Below the pieces are notes generated by a model, which ran no database searches, had not been told where the DNA came from, and saw nothing but the letters and a program-made list of their open reading frames with translations. A program made the translations under genes and the position numbers. Shown here one piece after another: positions 30,455 to 39,962 of a DNA stretch of 64,000 nt (within the stretch, counting starts at the first letter, position 1; the number at the start of each line of letters is the position of its first letter). The DNA is from Sphingomonadaceae bacterium 3R27C6. GTDB taxonomy: Bacteria > Pseudomonadota > Alphaproteobacteria > Sphingomonadales > Sphingomonadaceae. The stretch covers positions 1 through 64,000 of the forward strand of contig SCNS01000007.1 of the NCBI GenBank assembly GCA_005503215.1. The letters run 5' to 3'.

Positions 30455-31762
30455 ATGAAATCCATAGTTGTCGCCGCGAGTCTCGTGGCGCTCGTTGCAG
30501 GCGCAAATTCCGCGCCCGCCGCTGCCCAGTCGGCAGCGTCGGAGCTAGTGGGACCGCCTTCTTCCGCAGGCGAGGCCGTGCGTACCGGCCCGCTTCCCGC
30601 TCGATTGTCCCTCGCGCAGGCGATGGAGGAAGCCGACGCGCGCTCGCCGCGCGTGGTTGCCGCCGAAGCCGAAGTGGAGGCCGCTCGCGGTCGCCAGCGT
30701 CAGGCGGGCTATCGCTACAATCCGACGCTCAATGTCGATGTCGAGAATTTCGCGGGAACCGGTCCCTATTCGGGCCTGAACGGTCTCGAAACGACGGTGT
30801 CGGTCAATCAGCGTCTCGATGTCGGGGGCCGGCGCCGTGCGCGCATGACGCTCGCCGACGCCGAGTTTCTCGCCGCGCAATATCGGCTCGAAATTGCCCG
30901 TGCGGATCTCGCGCTAGAGGTTCGCAACCAGTTCGCGACCGCGCTCGCGGCCCGCGACAGTCTGGCGCTCGCGCGCGAGAATGAAGTGCGTGCCCGCGAA
31001 CTCGTCCGCGTGGCACAGGCCATGGTCGATACCGGCAACGAGCCGCCGCTCCGCGCGTTCCGCGCCAATGCGGCTCTCGTTCAGGCCACCGCCGAGCTAC
31101 GCACAGCCGAGGCCGAAGAAAAAACCGCCCGGCGTTCGCTCGCGGCGCTCCTCGGAAGCTCGGTCCCGCCTGCCGAGTTGATGGAAGGCGATATGTGGGT
31201 GGCACCGGAGACGGTGGACTCGCTCGCGACGCTCGACGTTCGCTTGGCAGAAACCGAGAAGCTGATTGCCGAAGCGCGGCTCCAGGGGCAGCGCGCCGAT
31301 GGCCGGCTCGATCCGTCGGTCGGCTTCGGGGTGCGTCAACTTCGCGACACCGGCGATCGCGCATTGATCGCCAATGTTTCCGTGCCGCTCCCCGTCTTCG
31401 ACCGCAACCGCGGCAACATCTCGGCGGCCAAGTCCGATGTCGCCGCCGCCATTGCGCGGCGCGAGAATGCAGTGGTCAATGCTCAGGCGGAGATCGCCAA
31501 TGCGCAGGCCGAACTCGAAGCCGCAGAGGCCCGCCTCGCGGCGCTTGAGGGCAGCGGCATCGAGCAGGCGCGCGAAGGTGTCCGGCTCGCCGAGCTCAGC
31601 TACCGCGCCGGCAAGTCCTCGCTCGTCGAATATATCGACGCGCAGCAGGCCTATGCGGCGACGCAGGCCGAGCTGATCGCGGCGCGGCAGGCCCGGGCCG
31701 AAGCTCGCGCCATCCTCTCGCGCCAGGCAGCCGCCGACGGCGACGCGGATCATCAGCCATGA
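30455..31762 (+). CDS. czcC: CzcC-like outer-membrane efflux protein (second system)
   Basis: TolC-family channel of 435 aa. A signal peptide (VVAASLVALVAGANSAPAAAQ) leads to two OEP repeats, with RLSLAQAMEEADARSPRV and NPTLNVDVENFAGTGPYSG near the front and AELSYRAGKSSLVEYIDAQQ near the end. It opens the plus-strand czcCBA set after the CzcI-like gene. The interval to czcB is 109 bases and contains a small hairpin. Confidence 0.93.
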   Translation: MKSIVVAASLVALVAGANSAPAAAQSAASELVGPPSSAGEAVRTGPLPARLSLAQAMEEADARSPRVVAAEAEVEAARGRQRQAGYRYNPTLNVDVENFAGTGPYSGLNGLETTVSVNQRLDVGGRRRARMTLADAEFLAAQYRLEIARADLALEVRNQFATALAARDSLALARENEVRARELVRVAQAMVDTGNEPPLRAFRANAALVQATAELRTAEAEEKTARRSLAALLGSSVPPAELMEGDMWVAPETVDSLATLDVRLAETEKLIAEARLQGQRADGRLDPSVGFGVRQLRDTGDRALIANVSVPLPVFDRNRGNISAAKSDVAAAIARRENAVVNAQAEIANAQAELEAAEARLAALEGSGIEQAREGVRLAELSYRAGKSSLVEYIDAQQAYAATQAELIAARQARAEARAILSRQAAADGDADHQP

Positions 31763-31825
31763 GCGCGCCGAGCCTTCCAGTGGACGGGGGCGCGTTCGCC
31801 GCCGTTCTTCCAAGTCAACAGGGGT

Positions 31826-31842
31826 GCGCCGCCGGTCGGCGC
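31826..31842 (+). repeat. Short hairpin between czcC and czcB
   Basis: Inverted repeat GCGCCG (31826-31831) and CGGCGC (31837-31842) with a 5-base loop, 30 bases before czcB. There is no T-run, so it is more likely an mRNA-processing or stability element than a terminator. In GC-rich DNA such six-base stems also occur by chance. Confidence 0.3.
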
Positions 31843-31871
31843 GCGAACCGCATCAACAGCGGAGATAGAAT

Positions 31872-33041
31872 ATGATCACCAAGGACAAGCGTCTCCTCGG
31901 CACTGTCGCGGGCGCCATGATACTCGCCGCCGTCACGGGCTTCGGCGTCGCACGCTGCAGCGCCGACCCGGCCGCCGCGCCGACTGCAGAAGGCGATAAG
32001 GAAGCGGCGAGCGAAGCCCTTCCGAGCAGCCTCGCCATCACGCCCGAAGCGATCAAGGCCGCCAAGATCGGCGTCGAGACGATCGGCGCCGGCGGACTCG
32101 GTTCGGAAATCATCTCGCAAGCGACCGTCACCGCCGCGCCGAGCGGCGAGGCCATCGTCACCGCCCGCGCGGGCGGCGCCGTCACCCGTCTCTTCAAGCG
32201 GCTCGGCGATCCGGTCAGCGCCGGTGAGACGATCGCGATCGTGCAAAGCCGCGACGCCGCCCAGATTGCGGCCGAACGGATTGCCGCCGATGCGCGCTCG
32301 ACGCTCGCGCAGAAAAATCTCCACCGCGAGAAGACTCTGTTCGACCAGAAGGTGTCGGCGCGGGTCGATTATGAGCAGGCGCAAGCCGAAGCCGCGGCCG
32401 CCGCGGCCGAAGCGCAACGCGCGCGTGCGGCAGCGAGCGCCGCGCAGGTCACGCGCGATGGCAGCAGCGTCATCGTGGCAAGCCCGATCTCGGGACGGAT
32501 TACGGCCGAGAACGCCAGCCTTGGCGCCTTCGTCCAGCCCGAAACCGAATTGTTCCGCGTTGCCGATCCGAGCAAGGTGCAGATCGAGGCCGCAGTCGGC
32601 CCGGCCGATGCACAGCGGCTCTCGCCCGGAGACCGTGCGATCATCGAACTTCCCGACGGCCGGACGATCGATGCCCGTGTGCGGGCTGTGACCCCCGGCC
32701 TGTCGGGCGACACACGCTCGGCAACCGCCGTACTCGATGTGACCGGTGCGCTGCAGCCGGGCCTTGCGGTCCGGGTGCGTCTGCTCCCGAGCCGCGGCGC
32801 CGAAACCGGTGGGCCGGTACGGATCGTGATCGCTGACGAAGCCCTCCAGACGCTCGAAGGCCGCGACGTGGTCTTCGTCCGCACGAAGGAAGGATTCCGT
32901 GCGCAGACGGTAACCGTCGGCCAGCGCAGTGCAGGCCGCGTCGAAATCCTCTCTGGGCTGAAGCCCGGCCAGATCGTCGCGACCAAGAACGCTTTCCTGC
33001 TCAAGGCCGAACTCGGCAAGGGCGCGGGCGAGGAGGAATAA
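31872..33041 (+). CDS. czcB: CzcB-like periplasmic adaptor (second system)
   Basis: Membrane-fusion protein of 389 aa with an N-terminal hydrophobic anchor (LLGTVAGAMILAAVTGFGVA) followed by a Cys (RCSADP). A coiled-coil hairpin is visible (AQAEAAAAAAEAQRARAAAS) flanked by lipoyl-like halves (VTRLFKRLGDPVSAGETIA and VASPISGRITAENASLG). It lacks the His-rich N-terminal stretch of the other CzcB. czcA starts three bases after its stop. Confidence 0.92.
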   Translation: MITKDKRLLGTVAGAMILAAVTGFGVARCSADPAAAPTAEGDKEAASEALPSSLAITPEAIKAAKIGVETIGAGGLGSEIISQATVTAAPSGEAIVTARAGGAVTRLFKRLGDPVSAGETIAIVQSRDAAQIAAERIAADARSTLAQKNLHREKTLFDQKVSARVDYEQAQAEAAAAAAEAQRARAAASAAQVTRDGSSVIVASPISGRITAENASLGAFVQPETELFRVADPSKVQIEAAVGPADAQRLSPGDRAIIELPDGRTIDARVRAVTPGLSGDTRSATAVLDVTGALQPGLAVRVRLLPSRGAETGGPVRIVIADEALQTLEGRDVVFVRTKEGFRAQTVTVGQRSAGRVEILSGLKPGQIVATKNAFLLKAELGKGAGEEE

Positions 33042-33044
33042 ACC

Positions 33045-36000
33045 GTGATCGCGAAACTGATAGCGTTATCCGTCCGCGCACGCTGGGCGGTTCTCTTCCT
33101 TTTCCTCGTAATAGCCGGACTCGGCGTCTGGCAGCTCACCAAGCTGCCGATCGACGCAGTTCCCGACATCACCAATAAGCAGGTGCAAATCAACACGATC
33201 GATCCGCGTCTTTCGCCGGTCGAAATCGAGAAACTCGTTACTTATCCGATCGAAATCTCGCTGGCGGGCATTCCGGGGCTCGAGACGACACGCTCGATCT
33301 CGCGCAACGGTTTCAGCCAGGTGACGGCGATCTTCACCGATGAAACCGACCTCTATTTCGCGCGCCAGCAGGTGGGCGAACGGCTGCTGCAGGCGGGCGA
33401 AAATCTTCCCGACGGGGCCCAGCCGCAGATCGGTCCCGTGACGACGGGTCTCGGCGAGGTCGTCATGTATACCGTCGGCTATAAATTTCCCGACGGGAAG
33501 GGCGCCAAGAAGGTCGCGGGCCAGCCAGGCTGGCAACCCGACGGCAGCTATCTGACCCCCGAGGGCGATATCCTCACCGACGAGATTGCCAAATCGGGCT
33601 ATCTTCGCACGGTGCAGGACTGGATCGTCAGTCCGCAGCTCAAGTCAGTTGGCGGCGTCGCCGGCGTCGACTCCATCGGCGGCTACGCCAAGACCTTCGT
33701 CGTCGAGCCCGATCCGACCCGTCTCACCAGCTACGGCATTTCCTACAGTGAACTCGGCGAAGCCCTCGAACGCGCCAATCTCGCGGTCGGTGCCAACTAC
33801 TACAACCGGGCAGGCGAGGCCTATCTCGTGCGCGTTGATGCACGTGTCCGCTCGGTCGACGAAATCCGCAACGCGGTCGTCGCGACGCGCGGCGGCGTCC
33901 CCGTCACCGTCGGGCAGCTTGCCAATGTGAAAATCGGCGGCGACCTCAGAACCGGTGCGGGCAGCATGAACGGCAAAGAGGCGGTGATCGGAACCGTGCT
34001 CATGCTGATCGGGCAGAACAGCCGCACCGTTGCGGAAGACGTATCGGCGAAGATCGCGCAGGTGTCGAAGACCCTGCCGCCCGGCGTCGAAGTGAAGGTG
34101 GTGCTCGACCGTGCCAAGCTCGTCAACGCGACGGTCGGCACGGTGGAGAAGAACCTGACCGAAGGCGCACTGCTCGTCGCCGCCGCGCTCTTCTTCCTGC
34201 TCGGCAACTGGCGTGCCGCGATCATCGCGGTGCTCGTCATCCCCTTCTCCTTCCTGATGATGGCGATGGGCATGAACGCGTTCCGGGTCCCCGGTAACCT
34301 GATGAGCCTTGGCGCGCTCGACTTCGGTCTGATCGTCGACGGGGCGGTGATCATCATCGAAAACTGCCTCGCCAGACTGGCGCACCGGCAGGAACATGAA
34401 GGGAGATTGCTCAATCTTCGCGAACGTCTCGAGGAGACGATGCGCGCCAGCCAGGAGATGATCAAACCGACAGTCTTCGGGCAGGCGATCATCCTGCTCG
34501 CCTTCGCACCGCTGCTGATGTTCACGGGCGTCGAGGGCAAGACCTTCTCGCCGATGGCCATCACCATCATGCTCGCGCTCGTGGCGGCTTTCATTCTCGC
34601 GATCACGCTGGTTCCGGCGCTTGTCGCGCTGATGATCCGCGGCAAGGTTGCCGAGAAGGAGGTGTGGGCGATCCGCAAGTCGAAGGAGCGCTATCTCCCG
34701 CTACTCGACAAGGCGCTCGCAAAGCCCTGGGCTTTCATCGCCGGCGGCTTTGCCTTCTTCGTCCTTGCCATCCCGGCATTCGGACTGCTCGGCTCGGAAT
34801 TCATTCCGCAGCTCGACGAGAAGAATATGGCGCTCGCCTCGACGCGCGTGCCTTCGGTGAGCCTCGAACAGTCGCTGGCCATGCAACTCAATGTCGAGAC
34901 GGCGATTTCGAGCCTGCCTGAAGTCGAACTGATGTTCTCGAAAACCGGCACTGCCGAGGTGGCGACCGACCCGATGCCGCCGAACATCTCGGACGGCTTC
35001 ATCATCCTGAAGCCGCAAGATCAGTGGCCGGCGGGCGTCGATTCCAAGGCCGATGTCGTCGAGCGTATCGAGAAGGCCGCTGGCGGCCAACTCGGCCAGC
35101 TCTATGAAGTCAGCCAGCCGATCGAGCTTCGCTTCAACGAACTAATCGCGGGTGTCCGCGGCGACGTCGCCATCAAGCTCTATGGCGACGACCTCGACAA
35201 GATGTCGCTCGCCGCGAACGAGATGGTGCGTGTGCTGCAGGGCATCCCGGGTGCGGGAAGCGTCAAGGCCGACCAGGTTGGCGGCGCTCCCATGCTGGAC
35301 GTGCAGCTCGATCGCAATGCGATCGCACGCTACGGACTGTCGGTCCAGGAAGTGGCCGACACTGTGTCGGCGGCGCTCGGTGGGCGGGAATCAGGTCTCC
35401 TTTACGAAGGCGACCGCCGGTTCGACATTACCGTCCGCGTGCCTGACGCGACCCGTGTCAATCTCGACGACATCCGCGCGCTTCCTGTCCTCCTGCCCTC
35501 AGAAGGCGGGAACCGCGGACAGATACCGCTCGCCCAGGTGGCGCAGATCCGGCTGACCGAAGGGCTCAACCAGATCAGCCGCGAAAATGGCAAGCGGCGC
35601 GTCGTCGTGCAGGTGAACCTCGAAGGCCGCGATGCGGGGTCCTTTGTAGCCGAAGCGCAGGCGAAGATCGCCAATGTGAAGCTCCCCTCGGGCTATTATC
35701 TCGAATGGGGCGGGCAGTTCGAAAGCCTGCAGGCTGCGTCGAAGCGGCTCTCCATCGTGGTTCCGCTCTGCTTCGCCGGTATCTTCATCCTGCTCTACAT
35801 GGCGCTCGGCACCTTCGGACGCGCGACCGCTGTGTTCCTTGCGGTGCCGCTGGGCCTCGCGGGCGGGGTGTTCACCCTCGCGCTTACGGGCATCAACTTC
35901 TCGGTCTCGGCGGCTGTGGGCTTCATCTGCCTTGCCGGCGTCGCGGTGCTCAACGGTCTCGTCGTCATGACGGCGATCCGCGAGCGGCTCGAGAATGATG

Positions 36001-36287
36001 TCCCGCTCACGGAGGCAATCCGTGAGGGCATGACCGAGAAGATGCGCGCGGTGATCATGACCGGTTTCGTGCCCGCGATCGGCTTCGTGCCGATGGCGAT
36101 CGCGACCGGCACGGGTGCCGAAGTGCAGAAGCCGCTCGCGACGACCGTCATCGGCGGCCTCATCGCGGCGACGATCCTGACGCTGCTCGTTCTCCCCGCG
36201 ATCGCAAAGGTCGTTCTCGGGGCGGACTGGCAGCCGAAGTTCCTGAAGCGGAAAGCGGAGCCGGCGGTCCAGCCGGTCACGGAATAG
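33045..36287 (+). CDS. czcA: CzcA-like heavy-metal RND efflux pump (second system)
   Basis: HME-type RND pump, 1080 aa, opening MIAKLIALSVRARWAVLFLF and [19 protein letters not shown]. Helix 4 has [15 protein letters not shown] (about residues 424-438), the Zn/Co/Cd class signature. A longer loop around GYKFPDGKGAKKVAGQPGW in the first periplasmic domain is absent from the CzcA at 23081-26242. GTG 33045 is supported by AGGAGG nine bases upstream. It is followed by DUF190. Confidence 0.95.
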   Translation: MIAKLIALSVRARWAVLFLFLVIAGLGVWQLTKLPIDAVPDITNKQVQINTIDPRLSPVEIEKLVTYPIEISLAGIPGLETTRSISRNGFSQVTAIFTDETDLYFARQQVGERLLQAGENLPDGAQPQIGPVTTGLGEVVMYTVGYKFPDGKGAKKVAGQPGWQPDGSYLTPEGDILTDEIAKSGYLRTVQDWIVSPQLKSVGGVAGVDSIGGYAKTFVVEPDPTRLTSYGISYSELGEALERANLAVGANYYNRAGEAYLVRVDARVRSVDEIRNAVVATRGGVPVTVGQLANVKIGGDLRTGAGSMNGKEAVIGTVLMLIGQNSRTVAEDVSAKIAQVSKTLPPGVEVKVVLDRAKLVNATVGTVEKNLTEGALLVAAALFFLLGNWRAAIIAVLVIPFSFLMMAMGMNAFRVPGNLMSLGALDFGLIVDGAVIIIENCLARLAHRQEHEGRLLNLRERLEETMRASQEMIKPTVFGQAIILLAFAPLLMFTGVEGKTFSPMAITIMLALVAAFILAITLVPALVALMIRGKVAEKEVWAIRKSKERYLPLLDKALAKPWAFIAGGFAFFVLAIPAFGLLGSEFIPQLDEKNMALASTRVPSVSLEQSLAMQLNVETAISSLPEVELMFSKTGTAEVATDPMPPNISDGFIILKPQDQWPAGVDSKADVVERIEKAAGGQLGQLYEVSQPIELRFNELIAGVRGDVAIKLYGDDLDKMSLAANEMVRVLQGIPGAGSVKADQVGGAPMLDVQLDRNAIARYGLSVQEVADTVSAALGGRESGLLYEGDRRFDITVRVPDATRVNLDDIRALPVLLPSEGGNRGQIPLAQVAQIRLTEGLNQISRENGKRRVVVQVNLEGRDAGSFVAEAQAKIANVKLPSGYYLEWGGQFESLQAASKRLSIVVPLCFAGIFILLYMALGTFGRATAVFLAVPLGLAGGVFTLALTGINFSVSAAVGFICLAGVAVLNGLVVMTAIRERLENDVPLTEAIREGMTEKMRAVIMTGFVPAIGFVPMAIATGTGAEVQKPLATTVIGGLIAATILTLLVLPAIAKVVLGADWQPKFLKRKAEPAVQPVTE

Positions 36288-36299
36288 GGAGAGACTGTC

Positions 36300-36644
36300 A
36301 TGACAAAAGCATCCAAGCTCTTGCGCATCTACACCGATGAATCCGCCTTCTTCGGCGATCAGCGGGTCTTCGAGTTCATCTCCGAACTCGCTCGCCAGCA
36401 AAAGCTGGCGGGGGTGACCGTCCTCGAAGCGGTCCTCGGTTTCGGTCGCTCGGCGCATCTCCACCGCAAGCATGCGCTGGAGAATGACAGGGCGGTCGTG
36501 GTCGAGATCATCGACGAGGAGCAGCGGCTCCGCGACTTTGCGGCGCAGCTGACCGAAATATCGGACATCGGGCTCATCACGCTCGAAGCGGTCGACATCC
36601 TCGGCGGGAAATCCGCCGCGGAGCCCCCCGATGTTCAGAGCTGA
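36300..36644 (+). CDS. DUF190 domain-containing protein (PII-like)
   Basis: A 114-aa cytoplasmic protein of the DUF190 family, which has a ferredoxin-like fold related to PII signalling proteins. Recognisable segments are KLLRIYTDESAFFGDQRVFEFI and LAGVTVLEAVLGFGRSAHLH. DUF190 genes often travel with cation or fluoride transporters, so a regulatory or metal-sensing role for the adjacent pump is plausible but unproven. It starts 12 bases after czcA in the same operon. Confidence 0.88.
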   Translation: MTKASKLLRIYTDESAFFGDQRVFEFISELARQQKLAGVTVLEAVLGFGRSAHLHRKHALENDRAVVVEIIDEEQRLRDFAAQLTEISDIGLITLEAVDILGGKSAAEPPDVQS

Positions 36645-36661
36645 CCGGCATCTTGCCGGTC
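36643..36661 (+). terminator. Hairpin at the end of the czcCBA-DUF190 operon
   Basis: Perfect stem GACCGGCA (36643-36650) and TGCCGGTC (36654-36661) with a 3-base loop, starting inside the DUF190 stop codon. There is no T-run after it, so termination may be weak or Rho-assisted; it could alternatively protect the 3' end of the czc message. Confidence 0.45.
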
Positions 36662-36725
36662 TACACCGCGGCGCAGGTCCCCGGCCTGCGTCGCGGACCA
36701 GCTTGCCGGAGCGAGGAGCTCGCCG

Positions 36726-37196
36726 ATGTTCTCGGTAGGAACCTCGCTCCGCCTGCCGGTCCCGATCGGACGGGTCTGGCGGCTGCTCGTCGATATCGAG
36801 CGGTACGGCGACTGGCATCCGACGCTCCGCTTCACCGATCGTCCGGGTGATGAAGAGCGCGTGGACTATGTCTACTCGCCGCGCGGACCGCGCGGGCCGG
36901 AACTGTCGGCCGAGGGCCGGATCACCTGTCTCGACTGGCTCTCGGGTTTTTCCTGGCGGACGGGCATGCGCGGTCTGCTCGTCATCGAGGAAAGCTACCG
37001 ACTCGAAAAGCTCGGTCAGGGTGTCGAGGTGACGCACCGGCTCGACTGCCGGGGCTTCTTCTCGTGGCTCGGCTACCCATTTCTACGTCGCGCCTGCTCG
37101 GTGTTCCTGCGCCGCTCGAACGCTGCGCTCGAAAAGCATTTCCGCCGCACGACCGTCCAGTCCCGCTACGCGCGGCCGAGCGGGCGTCGCGCATGA
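36726..37196 (+). CDS. SRPBCC (START-like) family protein
   Basis: A 156-aa soluble protein of the SRPBCC superfamily, which forms a hydrophobic ligand-binding cavity. Typical marks are VPIGRVWRLLVDIERYGDWHPTL near the N-terminus (split here) and the long C-terminal helix (LRRSNAALEKHFRR). No catalytic residues or signal peptide are seen. Its place between a czc operon and a metal P-type ATPase is unusual, and a related protein is encoded at 43156-43641. The ligand is unknown. Confidence 0.8.
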   Translation: MFSVGTSLRLPVPIGRVWRLLVDIERYGDWHPTLRFTDRPGDEERVDYVYSPRGPRGPELSAEGRITCLDWLSGFSWRTGMRGLLVIEESYRLEKLGQGVEVTHRLDCRGFFSWLGYPFLRRACSVFLRRSNAALEKHFRRTTVQSRYARPSGRRA

Positions 37197-37273
37197 ATTT
37201 GAACTTGAAACCTGGCCGTCGGAGGCCCCTCTCATTCGCCCCCCACCACGGGCAGGGATCTCCGGCGGTCAGG

Positions 37274-37311
37274 GAGGTGCGGGAGATCACTTCCCGGTAC
37301 TCCCGCACCTC
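37274..37311 (+). repeat. 12-base inverted repeat in the P-type ATPase leader
   Basis: Perfect arms GAGGTGCGGGAG (37274-37285) and CTCCCGCACCTC (37300-37311) with a 14-base loop, in the 181-base gap before the ATPase gene. It lacks a T-run, so it is not a standard terminator. It could be a leader-RNA structure, or a DNA operator for a dimeric regulator. Confidence 0.6.
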
Positions 37312-37377
37312 ATCCTGCCGGGCGTTGAACATAGGCGCCGAACGCATTGCCGGTTGCCAAGAGAAAAGGATGGCATC

Positions 37378-39918
37378 ATGAGTGACCAGTTGCGGCTCGA
37401 TATTCCGCTTCTCCTTCCCGAGGTCGCCGATACCGCCGACCGCTGCGTCGCGCGCCTCACGAGCGAACTCGAAGGACGTGACGGCGTCGACAAGGTCCAT
37501 GTTGTTCGCTCAAGCGACGGTTCGCCGCCGCAGCTCTGCATTCACTATCGGCCGGACATACTCCCGCTCGAACGGGTGCGCCAGCTGGCGCGCAGCGCCG
37601 GCGCCGTACTCACCGGTCGATATCAGCATCTCTTCTGGAACGATCTCGAAGGTGTCGGCCACGCCCGGCGTGCGCGGACGATCGGGCTGCGCCTTCGCGA
37701 AATTCCCGGCGTGATCGAGGCCGAAGTCGGCGCGGCGGGGACGTTGCGCGCCGAGTTCGAGCGCTCGGAAACCTCCATCGAGACGATCAGAAAGATACTT
37801 TTGGATATGGGCGTTACCCGGAAATCGGCCGCCGTCGCCGCGGCTGTCCCGGCCCAAGAAGGCCACATCCATGGTGACGATGGCCATGATCACGGCCCCG
37901 ATCATGCCCATGGGCCGGACCATAAACATGGCCACAAGGGATCGGATGATCATGATCATGGTCATGATCATGGCGGAATATTCGGTGAGCGCACCGAGCT
38001 GATCTTTGCGCTCCTCTGCGGCCTCGTCCTCGGCATCGGCTTCGCCATCGAGAAATCGGGCGTCGCTCCCGAATGGGTCAGCTTCGGCTTCTATCTCGCG
38101 GCCTATGGCTTCGGCTGCTGGTTCACCGTCCGCGAAGCGATCGAAAATCTGAGGCTCAAGCGCTTCGAGATCGACACGCTCATGCTCGTTGCCGCAGCGG
38201 GCGCGGCGGCGCTAGGGGCATGGGCCGAAGGCGCGCTGCTGCTCTTCCTCTTCAGCCTTGGTCACGCCCTCGAACATTATGCCATGGGACGAGCCAAGCG
38301 CGCTATCGAGGCGCTCGCCGAACTCGCGCCGCAGACCGCGATCGTAAAGAGCGCCGACGGCAGCACGCGCGAAGTGTCGGTCGAACTGCTGCAGATCGGC
38401 GACACCGTCGTCGTCAAGCCCAACGAGCGGCTCCCGGCCGACGGATTCGTGACAGTGGGCCGCACCGCGGTCAATCAGGCGCCCGTCACCGGCGAAAGCG
38501 TGCCCGTCGACAAGGAACCGGTGGCGGACCGGGTGCTGGCCGCCGCCAAGCCCGATGGGCTCGATGCGAAATATCGTGTCTTTGCGGGCACCATCAACGG
38601 CTATGGCGCGATCGAGATCGCGGTCACGCGGCTTGCCGCCGACACCACGCTCGCCAAGGTCGTCAAGATGGTGAGCGAGGCGGAAACGCAGAAGTCGCCG
38701 ACCCAGCGCTTCACCGACAAGTTCGAGCGCATTTTCGTGCCGAGCGTGCTCGCCCTCGTGTTCGTCCTGCTCTTCGCCTGGGTCGTCGTCGATGAGCCTT
38801 TCCGCGACAGCTTCTACCGCGCAATGGCGGTCCTCGTCGCGGCAAGCCCATGCGCGCTCGCGATCGCGACGCCGAGCGCTGTGCTTTCGGGCGTCGCGCG
38901 CGCCGCGCGCGGCGGGGTGCTCGTGAAAGGCGGCGGGCCTCTCGAGAATCTGGGATCGCTGACCGCGCTCGCCTTCGACAAGACGGGTACATTGACCGAG
39001 GGCAAGCCGCGCATCACCGATGTCGTGCCCGCTACCGGCGTGCCCAAGGAAGAGTTGCTTCGCATCGCCGTCGCGGTCGAGCGGCTCAGCGACCATCCGC
39101 TTGCCGCCGCGATCGCGCGCGATGGCGAGGCCATGCTGACCTCGGCGCGCGTGCCGGTGGCGGACGACCTCAACAGCCTCACGGGGCGCGGCGTTACCGC
39201 GAAGGTCGAAGGCGAGACTGTCCAGATCGGAAAGGTGGAGATGTTCGGGACCGACGGCATCGCGCCGATCGGCGACGAAGTGGCGACGGCGATTGCCGGC
39301 CTTCGCGAACAGGGCCGCACGACGATGGTGGTCCGTATGGGCGACCGCGATCTGGGCGCGATCGGTCTGATGGACACGCCGCGCGAAGCGGCGCGCACGG
39401 CGATCGCTAGGCTCCGCGAGCTCGGGATCAGACGTATGATCATGATCTCGGGCGATCACCAGAAGGTCGCCGAGTCGATCGCCGCCGAAGTCGGGATCGA
39501 CGAGGCCTGGGGCGACCTGATGCCCGATCAGAAGGTCGACGCCATTCGCGATCTCAAGGCCGAGCAGCCGGTGGCCATGGTGGGCGACGGGGTCAATGAC
39601 GCGCCCGCGATGGCGAGCGCAACCGTCGGCATCGCCATGGGCGCCGCTGGGTCGGACGTCGCCCTCGAAACCGCCGATGTCGCGCTCATGGCCGACGATC
39701 TTGCCCATCTGCCCTTCGCCATCGGGCTCAGCCGGCAGACGCGGCGGATCATCCGCCAGAATCTCGTAGTGAGCCTCGGCGTCGTGGTCGTGCTCGTGCC
39801 GGCAACCATCCTCGGGCTGGGCATCGGCCCCGCGGTGGCCGCGCATGAGGGCTCGACACTGGTCGTGGTCGCCAACGCGCTACGGCTCCTCGCCTATCGC
39901 GACCGCAGCGCGGCCTGA
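37378..39918 (+). CDS. P1B-4-type heavy-metal transporting ATPase with His-rich linker
   Basis: An 846-aa metal exporter. The transmembrane metal site reads SPC (residues 490-492), not CPC, and the last helix contains HEGSTL (823-828); both mark the P1B-4 class (CzcP, CtpD, CoaT), linked to Co, Zn, Cd or Fe(II). The phosphorylation motif DKTGT starts at Asp534, with TGES about 370. The N-terminus has two ferredoxin-like segments without CxxC, then a His/Asp-rich linker (about 162-200) containing repeated HDHG and HGPDH units. ATG 37378 follows AAGGA; a codon at 37354 is also in frame. P1B-4 enzymes usually have few membrane segments and lack such long N-terminal regions. Confidence 0.92.
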   Translation: MSDQLRLDIPLLLPEVADTADRCVARLTSELEGRDGVDKVHVVRSSDGSPPQLCIHYRPDILPLERVRQLARSAGAVLTGRYQHLFWNDLEGVGHARRARTIGLRLREIPGVIEAEVGAAGTLRAEFERSETSIETIRKILLDMGVTRKSAAVAAAVPAQEGHIHGDDGHDHGPDHAHGPDHKHGHKGSDDHDHGHDHGGIFGERTELIFALLCGLVLGIGFAIEKSGVAPEWVSFGFYLAAYGFGCWFTVREAIENLRLKRFEIDTLMLVAAAGAAALGAWAEGALLLFLFSLGHALEHYAMGRAKRAIEALAELAPQTAIVKSADGSTREVSVELLQIGDTVVVKPNERLPADGFVTVGRTAVNQAPVTGESVPVDKEPVADRVLAAAKPDGLDAKYRVFAGTINGYGAIEIAVTRLAADTTLAKVVKMVSEAETQKSPTQRFTDKFERIFVPSVLALVFVLLFAWVVVDEPFRDSFYRAMAVLVAASPCALAIATPSAVLSGVARAARGGVLVKGGGPLENLGSLTALAFDKTGTLTEGKPRITDVVPATGVPKEELLRIAVAVERLSDHPLAAAIARDGEAMLTSARVPVADDLNSLTGRGVTAKVEGETVQIGKVEMFGTDGIAPIGDEVATAIAGLREQGRTTMVVRMGDRDLGAIGLMDTPREAARTAIARLRELGIRRMIMISGDHQKVAESIAAEVGIDEAWGDLMPDQKVDAIRDLKAEQPVAMVGDGVNDAPAMASATVGIAMGAAGSDVALETADVALMADDLAHLPFAIGLSRQTRRIIRQNLVVSLGVVVVLVPATILGLGIGPAVAAHEGSTLVVVANALRLLAYRDRSAA

Positions 39919-39962
39919 GAGGCCAACGCGGCGGCGAGGCGAGACCGGAAAGGGGAGAGCGG

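Noticed and set aside
37861..37977. Near-repeats of CATGATCATG and GGCCATGATCAC type in the P-type ATPase gene
   Set aside because: They are His/Asp codons of the metal-binding linker; no DNA-level repeat array or CRISPR spacing.
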